NCBI GenBank assembly: GCA_902622745.1
Contig: CACNQW010000002.1
Span: forward strand, 1 to 64,000
Direction of reading: 5' to 3'
Source: an uncultured SAR116 cluster alpha proteobacterium
Lineage (GTDB): Bacteria > Pseudomonadota > Alphaproteobacteria > Puniceispirillales > Marisalimonadaceae
DNA: 64,000 nucleotides
Positions 57,056 to 64,000 of the stretch are shown here, piece after piece (positions within the stretch are counted from its first letter, which is position 1; each line of letters opens with the position of its first letter). The notes beneath the pieces were generated by a model. It worked only from the letters and a program-made list of their open reading frames with translations. It ran no database searches and was not told the DNA's origin. Both the position numbers and the translations under genes were made by a program.

Positions 57056-58036
57056 ATGACATTCTCTATTGCCCCAATGATGAAATGGACTGATCAACAT
57101 TGTAGATATTTCCATAGAATTTTAACTAAAAAAGCAATTCTATTCACTGAAATGATTTCTGTTGATGCAATATTATATGGACCTCAACACAAACTATTGT
57201 CTTCAAACTACTTTGATAACTCAACTGTAATTCAAGTTGGGGGTAATGATCCTAAAAAATTAGGTAAAGTTGCTAATATTATAGAAAAATATGGATATAC
57301 TGAGATCAATTTAAATATTGGTTGTCCTTCAAACAGAGTGAAGTCGGGTAATTTTGGAGCCTGTTTGATGGCAAGTCCACAAATAGTATCAGATTGTGTG
57401 AAATCAATAAAAAATAATTCAAACCTAAAGGTATCAATTAAGTGTAGAATTGGAATTGATGACATGTCATCTCTGGATCTTGATAGGTTTGTATCAATCA
57501 CTTCTATCGCGGGGGTAAAAAAATTTATAATACATGCTAGAAAAGCTATATTAGGAGGCTTAAGTCCAAAACAAAATAGAGAAATACCACCTTTAGATTA
57601 TCAAAGAGTTGAAAAATTAAAAAAAGAAAATAATGATTTAATTATTATCTTGAATGGTGGAATTGTTTCTTTAGAGGCTGGAATTAAACATACTCGTGAT
57701 TTAAATTTAGATGGCTTTATGATGGGAAGAGAAGCTTACAAAAATCCTTATATTTTAAGTTTTGCTGATAAATTAATATATGGAGATTCGAATGGAGAAA
57801 ATATATCTAGGCGAACGGTTGCATTTAAAGTTGCTGATTATATAGATCAATTTTTGTTTGATAATAATGATCATTTAATAACAAGACACATTTTGGGTCT
57901 ATATAATAGTATGTACTGTTCTCGTGAATGGAGAAACAATATTTTAGATAAAAGTTTTTTTAAATTAAAAGGTGACAAATTAAGGTTTGCTACGGATAAG
58001 ATAGAAAAAATGATCTCTCTTAGACAAGCTGCATAA
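57056..58036 (+). CDS. dusA: tRNA-dihydrouridine synthase A
   Basis: DusA is an FMN enzyme that reduces uridines in the tRNA D loop. The N terminus FSIAPMMKWTDQHCRYFHR is characteristic of the DusA branch. NLNIGCPSNRVKSGNFGACLM carries the catalytic Cys103, followed by SIKCRIGID and FIIHARKAILGGLSPKQNR. The length is 326 residues. It follows the enolase-superfamily gene by 13 bases and precedes yciB by 20. Confidence 0.95.
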   Translation: MTFSIAPMMKWTDQHCRYFHRILTKKAILFTEMISVDAILYGPQHKLLSSNYFDNSTVIQVGGNDPKKLGKVANIIEKYGYTEINLNIGCPSNRVKSGNFGACLMASPQIVSDCVKSIKNNSNLKVSIKCRIGIDDMSSLDLDRFVSITSIAGVKKFIIHARKAILGGLSPKQNREIPPLDYQRVEKLKKENNDLIIILNGGIVSLEAGIKHTRDLNLDGFMMGREAYKNPYILSFADKLIYGDSNGENISRRTVAFKVADYIDQFLFDNNDHLITRHILGLYNSMYCSREWRNNILDKSFFKLKGDKLRFATDKIEKMISLRQAA

Positions 58037-58056
58037 TAAAATTAATGGAGAAATGA

Positions 58057-58599
58057 ATGGAAAAAAAAGAGTCATATAGATCCTTATTAGAAATGGGGCC
58101 ACTGATTTTATTTTTTGGCGTTAACTATTTTTATGGTATTTTCGCTGGAACAGCTGTTCTTGTTATAAGCACTATAATAGCATTAATTATATCTTGGTAT
58201 TTTTTCAAAAATATTCCAATGTTAGCAGCATTTGGTTGTTTAGCAGTTGTTTTGTTTGGTGGTCTTACATTATTTTTTGATAATGATTTTTTTATCAAAA
58301 TTAAACCAACCGTAGTTTCTTTAATTATTGCTTTAATATTATTATTTGGGCAATTTTTAGGAAAAAACTTTTTATCTGTTGTAATGAGGTCTTCGATTAA
58401 ACTCGATACGATAGGTTGGAATAAACTGACTTGGTTATGGATCGCAATGTTTATTGTAATGGCAATAGCAAATGAGATTGCATGGAGAAATTTAAGTACA
58501 GATGATTGGGTATCTTTTAAAGCTTTTGGTATACCTGTTTTATCAGTAGTTTTCGGATTATTTTCAATTCCAATAATAAAAAAATATCAACAAGAATAA
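58057..58599 (+). CDS. yciB: Septation protein A / YciB family inner-membrane protein
   Basis: A 180-residue protein with about five to six membrane helices. The family signatures are LLEMGPLILFFGVNYFYGIFA near the start and MAIANEIAWRNLSTDDWVSFKAFG towards the end. YciB (IspA/IspZ in older naming) affects cell division and envelope maintenance. It ends one base before the convergent ccmI-like gene. Confidence 0.92.
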   Translation: MEKKESYRSLLEMGPLILFFGVNYFYGIFAGTAVLVISTIIALIISWYFFKNIPMLAAFGCLAVVLFGGLTLFFDNDFFIKIKPTVVSLIIALILLFGQFLGKNFLSVVMRSSIKLDTIGWNKLTWLWIAMFIVMAIANEIAWRNLSTDDWVSFKAFGIPVLSVVFGLFSIPIIKKYQQE

Positions 58600-58600
58600 G

Positions 58601-59275
58601 TTATTTGATATTTAATTCATCCTTATAGATTTGATGCCATGGGCCTTTATCATCAAGATTTTTAAGTATTTTTAAAAGTAAATTTCTAGATTTAATTTTG
58701 TTTCCATTTTGATTTAAATATTTAGCTAAAATAAAATTTGCTCCTGGATCTTTAGGTTTTTCGAATAAAACTTCATCAATTAATTTTTTTATAAATTCAT
58801 TAACAATTCCATCATTTTTTCTTAAATATGCTTGCGCTAACAGAGATTTAACGTTTGTTATAGGATTAATTTTAATAATTTTTTTTAAAGTTTCTATTTC
58901 TGTTTCAATGTCTTGAATAATCGCTGCCATTGATGCTTTTGCTAATAACAAATTTAAATTTTGTGGATCAGTTTGTAACATTTTATTTATTATCTTTAAG
59001 TCATTTTTAGTTTTTTTAATCTTTTTCAATTGTTCTTGTTTAACAAGTTGTTTTTTTTCTTTAATTTCTAAGAGCATAGAGTTTGAAATATTTGGAGTAC
59101 CTAAAAAATAGTAAGTTATAGAAACTGAAATATATGAAAATACAAATAAGGATAAATAAATTGAAAGAAAATTTATTTTTTTAAATTTTTTAATTTCATT
59201 TTCTTTTATTAATTTTGGTAAAATAATGAAAAAAATTAATCCTAAAAAAATTAAAATGAGAAGATAATTAATCAT
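58601..59275 (-). CDS. ccmI: CcmI/CycH-like cytochrome c maturation protein
   Basis: CcmI presents apocytochrome c to the heme ligation machinery. The 224-residue protein has two N-terminal helices (about 2-20 and 36-59), then a charged helical link, and a tetratricopeptide-like region (NLLLAKASMAAIIQDIETEIETLKKI, LLAQAYLRKN, NFILAKYLNQNG). Family members are often 350 residues or more with several TPR repeats, so this is a short form. Its place at the end of the ccm operon, overlapping ccmH by 8 bases, supports the call. Confidence 0.78.
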   Translation of the reverse strand: MINYLLILIFLGLIFFIILPKLIKENEIKKFKKINFLSIYLSLFVFSYISVSITYYFLGTPNISNSMLLEIKEKKQLVKQEQLKKIKKTKNDLKIINKMLQTDPQNLNLLLAKASMAAIIQDIETEIETLKKIIKINPITNVKSLLAQAYLRKNDGIVNEFIKKLIDEVLFEKPKDPGANFILAKYLNQNGNKIKSRNLLLKILKNLDDKGPWHQIYKDELNIK

Positions 59276-59672
59276 TTTTTTTAAATTTTAAAAATTTAAA
59301 AGTAAAAAATATTAGCCCACAAATAATTAAAATAAAAGGAAGGATCCATAATATTAAGGTATTTATCTGAAAGGGTGGCTTGAAGAGTATATATTCACCA
59401 TATTTTGATTTTAAAAATTTATAAATAAATTCATCAGATTTATTATCGTTGAGGTGTATCATGATTATTTTTTTTATGTCATTTGCAAAATCAGAATTTG
59501 AATCATAAATACTTTGATTTCTACAAACCAAACACCTTACATTATTTGAAATTTCATTTAATCTTTTTTCTATAGTTTGTTCATTGCCTTTAGAAATTTT
59601 GGGATAAGTTAAACTAGTAGAAAAAATTAAACAAAATAAAATCAATAATTTAAAAATTTTTTTATCTTTCAT
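59268..59672 (-). CDS. ccmH: Cytochrome c maturation protein CcmH
   Basis: CcmH reduces the CXXCH cysteines of apocytochrome c before heme attachment. The 134-residue protein has a signal segment, the redox motif VRCLVCRNQSIYDSNSDFA with Cys47 and Cys50 (usually LRCxxCQNQ), and a C-terminal membrane helix at about 103-124. It overlaps ccmG by 11 bases and ccmI by 8. Confidence 0.93.
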   Translation of the reverse strand: MKDKKIFKLLILFCLIFSTSLTYPKISKGNEQTIEKRLNEISNNVRCLVCRNQSIYDSNSDFANDIKKIIMIHLNDNKSDEFIYKFLKSKYGEYILFKPPFQINTLILWILPFILIICGLIFFTFKFLKFKKND

Positions 59673-60198
59673 TTTTTATCAAATCGTAGATATTTTTTTC
59701 TAATTCATCAATTTCTAAGGGCCCAGTATATTTATAAATTATTTGTCCTTTTTTATTAATTATAAAAGTTTCTGGAATTCCGTAAACACCCCATTCAATT
59801 CCTAATAGTCCATTTCTATCAATACCAATTTTATCATATGGATTGCCAAAAGTTTTTAAGAAATCTAAAATATTTTTTTCTTCATCTTTAAATGCAACTC
59901 CAAAAACAGGTATTTTTTCTGATAACAATTTTATAGCTGGAGCTTCTATTTTACATGGCAGACACCATGAAGCAAAAAAATTTATAGCATAAAGTTCATT
60001 GTAAACATTCTTAAGTTCAACAATTTCATTTTTTTGAAAAAGCCTAATAGGATTTTTTGGAATATTTTTATTTATTAATGGTGATTTGAGTTGATCTATT
60101 TTTTTATCTTCTTTTTTTACATCTAGGTTAATTGCAAAAATTATCATGAAAAAAGTTACTATTAACAAAGGTAAAAAATTAGAAAATTTAATTTTCAA
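59662..60198 (-). CDS. ccmG: Cytochrome c biogenesis thioredoxin CcmG (DsbE)
   Basis: CcmG is a membrane-anchored periplasmic thioredoxin that keeps CcmH and apocytochrome c reduced. A single N-terminal helix spans about 8-24, and the active site is FFASWCLPCKIEAPA with Cys79 and Cys82. The GVYGIPETFIINKKGQI segment carries the cis-Pro and is typical of CcmG. The length is 178 residues. DsbD, encoded at 35059-36951, is the expected electron donor. Confidence 0.94.
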   Translation of the reverse strand: MKIKFSNFLPLLIVTFFMIIFAINLDVKKEDKKIDQLKSPLINKNIPKNPIRLFQKNEIVELKNVYNELYAINFFASWCLPCKIEAPAIKLLSEKIPVFGVAFKDEEKNILDFLKTFGNPYDKIGIDRNGLLGIEWGVYGIPETFIINKKGQIIYKYTGPLEIDELEKNIYDLIKNER

Positions 60199-60199
60199 C

Positions 60200-62119
60200 T
60201 TATATATACCTTCTATTAGCTTTAGAGAGTAAAGATAAAATGCCGCCTATAGCCATTATAAATGCTCCAAACCAAAGACATTTTACAAGAGGGTTAAAGT
60301 AGGCTTTTACCACCCATCCCTCTTTTAAATTACCTTCCCCCATAGTTATATAAATATCACTCAATATAAAATTAAAAATGCCTGCTTCAGTTGTTTTAGT
60401 TTTTTCTACAGGATAAAATCTTTGTTCTGATTTTATCTTTCCAACAAAATTTTCAGCCTTTGTGATTTTAAATAAACCAGTTTCAGATAAGTAATTATCT
60501 ATTTTTAAATTTTTAACATTTTCAAGTTTGACGCTATAATCTCCAATAGCAATAACTTCATTTATTTTAATTTGGCTTGAACTTTCTTTTTTGAAGAATT
60601 GTTCTCCTGTTACTCCAAATAGAAAAATTGCTAAGCCTAAATGAGCAACTAACATACCATAATAATTTAAAGGTAATGTTTTAAGATTTTGTAATTTTTT
60701 AAAAAATGTAAATCCAACTGAAAAAAATAAAAGAATTGATAAATAACCACATATTATTCCAAAAACAGAGGTAGTGTTAAATTTAAAAATGATGAAGCTA
60801 AAAACAAAAGCTAAAGTAAAAATTATTAACATATTTCTTAACAAAGATTTTTTTGGAGTCTTTGTCCATCCAAGAAATGGAGCGAAAGCCATGATAATTA
60901 TAAAGGGGATCATTATTGGAGAGAATGTTGCATTATAATAGGCTGCTCCTACAGAGATTTTTGAACCTGTAATTGTTTCTAAAATGAGAGGGTATAATGT
61001 TCCAATTAAAATTGTTATTGTTGAAGTTATTAAAAATATATTATTTAAAAGAAGTCCTGTTTCTTTAGAAAAGATAAAATACTTTGTATCAATTCGATGA
61101 GTATTCTTAAATCCATATATTAGTAATGGTATTAGAGTAGATAAAGCTAATATAATCAGAATAAATACTCCTCTTGTTGGATCTGAAGCAAAAGCATGAA
61201 CAGAAGTTAATAGTCCTGACCTTACAATAAACGTTCCTAACAAAGAGAAAGAAAAGCCAAAAATTGCCAACAAAATTGTCCAATTATAAAATTGGTTATT
61301 TTTTTGTGTTACAGTAATTGAATGAATCAATGCAGTAGATATCAACCACGGCATTAGGGAAGCGTTTTCAACTGGATCCCAAAACCACCATCCTCCCCAT
61401 CCTAATTCATAGTAAGCCCACCAACTGCCTAAAGCAATGCCACTAGTCAAAAAAGCCCATGTTAGAAGTGTCCAAGGTTTAAGATAATTAAACCAATCAA
61501 ATTCAACTTTTTTGTTTAAAAGAATTGCAATAGCGAATGAAAATGATACGGACAAACCTACATATCCAATATATAGCATAGGCGGGTGAAAGGCTAATCC
61601 AGGATCTTGCAATAAAGGGTTTAAGCCAAATCCTTCTAATGGTGGGTCTATATTCCTTGAAAAAGGATTTGAAGTGAATAATAAAAAAATACAGAATAAA
61701 AAAAGAATAATATTTTGAATACCTAATACAGTTATATGAAATTGAGAAGATTTTATAGATTTACTTTTTGCAATTAAATATGTGAAGAAAGATAAAATTA
61801 ATATCCATAACAAAATTGAACCTTCGTGATTACCCCATAATCCTGAAATCTTATAAATTAAAGGTTTTGTAGTATGTGAATTATTGACAACCAGATCTAA
61901 TGAAAACTCAGAATTAATAAAAGCATATTCAAGAATTAAAAATGAAATCAAAACAAAGAAAAAACCAATTTTAGAAAAGTTTTTAATTAATGTAGAAAAA
62001 AAATAATATTCTCTAAAAAAATGAAAAGCAAATACTCCAGTTGATAATAAAGATAAAAAACTAGCTATTATGATGCTGATATGACCAATTTCATAAATCA
62101 ATTCAATTTCCCCTTCCAC
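60200..62119 (-). CDS. ccmF: Heme lyase CcmF
   Basis: CcmF, with CcmH and CcmI, attaches heme to apocytochrome c. The 639-residue protein has about 14-15 helices and the tryptophan-rich heme-handling motif WGGWWFWDPVENASLMPWL, plus HPPMLYIGYVG and LLTSVHAFASDPTRG. The GTG at 62119 is the longest start. A TTG at 62101 would give MIYEIGHISI, closer to the usual CcmF N terminus, with a 4-base overlap with ccmE instead of 22. Both lie in the ccm operon. Confidence 0.95.
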   Translation of the reverse strand: MEGEIELIYEIGHISIIIASFLSLLSTGVFAFHFFREYYFFSTLIKNFSKIGFFFVLISFLILEYAFINSEFSLDLVVNNSHTTKPLIYKISGLWGNHEGSILLWILILSFFTYLIAKSKSIKSSQFHITVLGIQNIILFLFCIFLLFTSNPFSRNIDPPLEGFGLNPLLQDPGLAFHPPMLYIGYVGLSVSFSFAIAILLNKKVEFDWFNYLKPWTLLTWAFLTSGIALGSWWAYYELGWGGWWFWDPVENASLMPWLISTALIHSITVTQKNNQFYNWTILLAIFGFSFSLLGTFIVRSGLLTSVHAFASDPTRGVFILIILALSTLIPLLIYGFKNTHRIDTKYFIFSKETGLLLNNIFLITSTITILIGTLYPLILETITGSKISVGAAYYNATFSPIMIPFIIIMAFAPFLGWTKTPKKSLLRNMLIIFTLAFVFSFIIFKFNTTSVFGIICGYLSILLFFSVGFTFFKKLQNLKTLPLNYYGMLVAHLGLAIFLFGVTGEQFFKKESSSQIKINEVIAIGDYSVKLENVKNLKIDNYLSETGLFKITKAENFVGKIKSEQRFYPVEKTKTTEAGIFNFILSDIYITMGEGNLKEGWVVKAYFNPLVKCLWFGAFIMAIGGILSLLSKANRRYI

Positions 62120-62544
62120 TTTCCATTTTTCTTCAGCATATCTGAAACTTCTTTTGGCATATAATTTTCATCATGTTTAGCTAAAATTTCAATCGCACTA
62201 AAGTTCTTGTTTTCTATTTTACCTAATGCAACAATACCTTGTTCTTCACGAAATAAATCAGGCAATATTCCATTGTAGATCACTAAAATTTCATCTATTC
62301 CATCATGTATTTTAAAAGATATTTTTTTACCTTCTTTTAAAATACTATTTTCTTTTACTAAGCCACCAATTCTAATTCTTTTTGATAAATCAATTTCATT
62401 AGATAAAATTTTTTTATTTATGTCAGTTGGAGAATAAAAATAGACAATATTATCTTCTAAAGATTTTAAAACTAAAAATGTTGATAAACCCAGAAGAGTT
62501 AAGAAAAAAAATAAAATAATTAATCTTTGAGATTTTGGTTTCAT
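62098..62544 (-). CDS. ccmE: Heme chaperone CcmE
   Basis: CcmE binds heme covalently and carries it to CcmF. The 148-residue protein has one N-terminal helix at about 9-26 and an OB-fold. The heme-binding histidine is His124 in the signature LAKHDENYMP, with Tyr128. FRIGG-like RIRIGGLVKENS and YNGILPDLFREEQGIVA are also typical. It starts one base after ccmD ends. Confidence 0.95.
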   Translation of the reverse strand: MKPKSQRLIILFFFLTLLGLSTFLVLKSLEDNIVYFYSPTDINKKILSNEIDLSKRIRIGGLVKENSILKEGKKISFKIHDGIDEILVIYNGILPDLFREEQGIVALGKIENKNFSAIEILAKHDENYMPKEVSDMLKKNGKWKGKLN

Positions 62545-62545
62545 T

Positions 62546-62704
62546 TTACTTAGAATTTTTGTTTTTTAAACTTTTTAACAAGTTTGAAGCTTTTTTGTAT
62601 CTTGCATTAATAATTATAAAATAAATTAATATTGACGTGAAACTTATAGAATAACTCAACCAAATATATAAATTATATTTTCCAAAATCTAAGACATCAA
62701 ACAT
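62546..62704 (-). CDS. ccmD: Heme exporter accessory protein CcmD
   Basis: A 52-residue open reading frame lies exactly between ccmC (4-base gap) and ccmE (1-base gap). It reads MFDVLDFGKYNLYIWLSYSI at the N terminus, then one membrane helix up to about residue 33, then a Lys-rich tail. The GKYxxYIWxSY pattern is the CcmD signature. CcmD helps release holo-CcmE from the CcmABC complex. It is below usual length cut-offs and easily missed. Confidence 0.93.
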   Translation of the reverse strand: MFDVLDFGKYNLYIWLSYSISFTSILIYFIIINARYKKASNLLKSLKNKNSK

Positions 62705-62708
62705 CGAA

Positions 62709-63425
62709 TTATCCTAATTTAATTATTTCAGATTGATATTTTTTGTATATCAAGTTTGTTTTAATATTTATTAAAATTATAAAAATTGACATAAATAAAA
62801 ATCCTAACAACATAATAACTAGTGGAAGCAACATCTCTTGATTAATTGAAGGACCATCAAATCTAATAATACTTGCTGGTTGATGTAATGTATTCCACCA
62901 ATCAACTGAAAATTTAATAATTGGAAGATTAACCATTCCTACTATTGCAAGGATTGCTGCAGGTTTTGAGCCATCAATTTGTCTCGGAAATGCATTTGAA
63001 ATGCCAATGTAAGCAAAATAGAATATACATAAAATTAACATAGATGTTAATCTGGCATCCCAAACCCACCATGTGCCCCACATTGGTTTGCCCCAAAGTG
63101 AACCAGTTAAGATTGTTAAAATTGAAAAAATAAGGCCCAAAGGTGCGACGGACCTAGCTATAATATCAGCAAAAGGATGCCTCCATATTAGAAAAAAAAT
63201 ACTTGCAATACTTATGCTTAAATAAAGAAAAGATGCAAACCATGCAAAGGGAACGTGAATATACATTATCCTGACAGTATCCCCTTGTTGATAATCTTCT
63301 GGGCTATTAAACAATGAAAGATATAAACCAATAAAAATAAAGAAAAAACTAAAAACTCCTATACTAAATTCTATAGGTTTTATAAAATTTAAAAATCGAT
63401 TTGGATTGGCTAAATAGTTAATCAT
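62709..63425 (-). CDS. ccmC: Heme exporter protein CcmC
   Basis: CcmC loads heme onto CcmE. The 238-residue protein has six helices and the tryptophan-rich motif GTWWVWDARLTSMLIL, with two heme-ligand histidines expected in MYIHVPFAW and WWNTLHQPAS. It lies 6 bases after ccmB. Confidence 0.95.
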   Translation of the reverse strand: MINYLANPNRFLNFIKPIEFSIGVFSFFFIFIGLYLSLFNSPEDYQQGDTVRIMYIHVPFAWFASFLYLSISIASIFFLIWRHPFADIIARSVAPLGLIFSILTILTGSLWGKPMWGTWWVWDARLTSMLILCIFYFAYIGISNAFPRQIDGSKPAAILAIVGMVNLPIIKFSVDWWNTLHQPASIIRFDGPSINQEMLLPLVIMLLGFLFMSIFIILINIKTNLIYKKYQSEIIKLG

Positions 63426-63431
63426 TTATCT

Positions 63432-64000
63432 TTACTTTGTTAGTGCTATTTTTATTGAATAAGCTGAAATTAAAGGTGAAATAATTAGCAAAATTAAACA
63501 AACTGTAATTAATAAATACAAGTTTGGTAACGGGTCATAATTAGACTTCACTGCTTCAACAACTCCATTTCCAAATATAAATATAGGAATTGCAAGAGGT
63601 AATATCAACAAAGGGGATATTAGATTATTTGATTTAGTACCAAGTGTTAAAGAAGAACATATTGAACCAATTAAACAAAATCCTAAACTGCCAATTGCAA
63701 ATATAATAATGTTCCAAAAAATTATTAGAAAGGAGATATTTAAAAGAATAGAAAAGATTGGAATAAAAATTGTTAAAGGAATTATTAAAAAAAACCAAAA
63801 TACAAAACATTTTATTAAGATTATAATTTCTAATAGTAATGGAGAGTAATAATATTGTTCTAACCAACCGTTTTTAAAATCACTAATGTAAATTTTATCT
63901 AATGTTGGAATAATTGATACTATTAACGCTATCCAAACAATTGCATTAGAAACAAGAGTAAGTTTTTCTTCTGATGGCCCCACTGTTAATGGAAATAAAA
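63432..64000 (-). CDS. ccmB: Heme exporter protein CcmB (5' end outside window)
   Basis: CcmB is the membrane part of the CcmAB ATPase module. At least 183 residues are in the window, with five to six helices and SDFKNGWLEQYYYSPLLLE and the C-terminal PLLILPLAIPIFIFGNG. The reading frame stays open to the edge: the codons before the GTG at 63983 read LFPLT, giving LFPLTVGPSEEKL, the normal start of the family core. The true start is thus beyond 64000 and the gene is partial only because of the window. ccmA is expected next. Confidence 0.92.
   Translation of the reverse strand, partial: LFPLTVGPSEEKLTLVSNAIVWIALIVSIIPTLDKIYISDFKNGWLEQYYYSPLLLEIIILIKCFVFWFFLIIPLTIFIPIFSILLNISFLIIFWNIIIFAIGSLGFCLIGSICSSLTLGTKSNNLISPLLILPLAIPIFIFGNGVVEAVKSNYDPLPNLYLLITVCLILLIISPLISAYSIKIALTK

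Noticed and set aside
63432..64000. ccmB as a truncated or broken gene
   Set aside because: The frame stays open to the window edge with family-typical residues before the GTG, so the shortness is a window effect.

Overview
The window is a densely packed, strongly AT-rich stretch of bacterial chromosome. About 70 genes are supported, there is no mobile element, tRNA, rRNA or CRISPR array that I can see, and the longest gap between genes is about 250 bases. The gene content and order point to a streamlined marine alphaproteobacterium. Evidence includes the split F0 operon with paired b and b' subunits, the tldD-coxBA-ctaB-ctaG-coxC-surf1-thrC-M16 block, the ispH-thrB-rnhA block, the dsbA-smc/dciA-mutY block, rsmB-heparinase-purH, a full Ccm system I operon, and a BamF-type lipoprotein. 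The very low GC, overlapping gene ends and a proteorhodopsin are typical of open-ocean lineages (SAR11-like or other AT-rich groups). The sequence alone does not let me name the order.

Left part (1-16118): an outer-membrane assembly lipoprotein, DNA mismatch repair (mutL), RNA modification (rsmD, rluB-like, tadA), purine synthesis (purD) and exonuclease VII (xseA). Then come a leftward lipid A/Kdo operon (acyltransferase-waaA-lpxK-lpxL-like), an MsbA-type exporter, a tyrosine-phosphatase-like protein, pmbA/tldE, argC and a conserved hypothetical.

Photosystem cassette (16119-21489): proteorhodopsin with its own promoter-like region, strong ribosome binding site and a textbook terminator, followed by crtI-crtB-crtY-blh. 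These four genes turn geranylgeranyl diphosphate into lycopene, beta-carotene and retinal, the chromophore of the pump. The pump carries the Asp/Thr/Glu proton-pump triad and a Gln at the spectral tuning site, which predicts blue absorption. crtE is not in the window.

Middle (21467-42730): ubiA, rsmE, gshA, tldD, then the complete aa3-type cytochrome oxidase operon with assembly factors and an overlooked 46-residue membrane protein. After that come threonine synthesis, an M16 peptidase, full-length DsbD, a peroxiredoxin, rnhA, thrB, ispH and the F0 part of ATP synthase. Oxidase and proteorhodopsin would both build the proton gradient that ATP synthase uses.

Right part (42738-64000): smc, a DsbA-like protein, a DciA-like protein, mutY, purH, a heparinase-like protein and rsmB. 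Next are a short SDHAF4-type gene missed by length cut-offs, and a small metabolic group (ketopantoate-reductase-like, oxalate-CoA-ligase-like, mandelate-racemase-like). Then follow dusA, yciB and a leftward ccmBCDEFGHI operon for cytochrome c maturation, in which I recovered the 52-residue ccmD. ccmB runs off the right edge. Most of the window is ordinary core genome. The points of real interest are the photosystem cassette and its transcriptional layout, and the oxalate-CoA-ligase trio.
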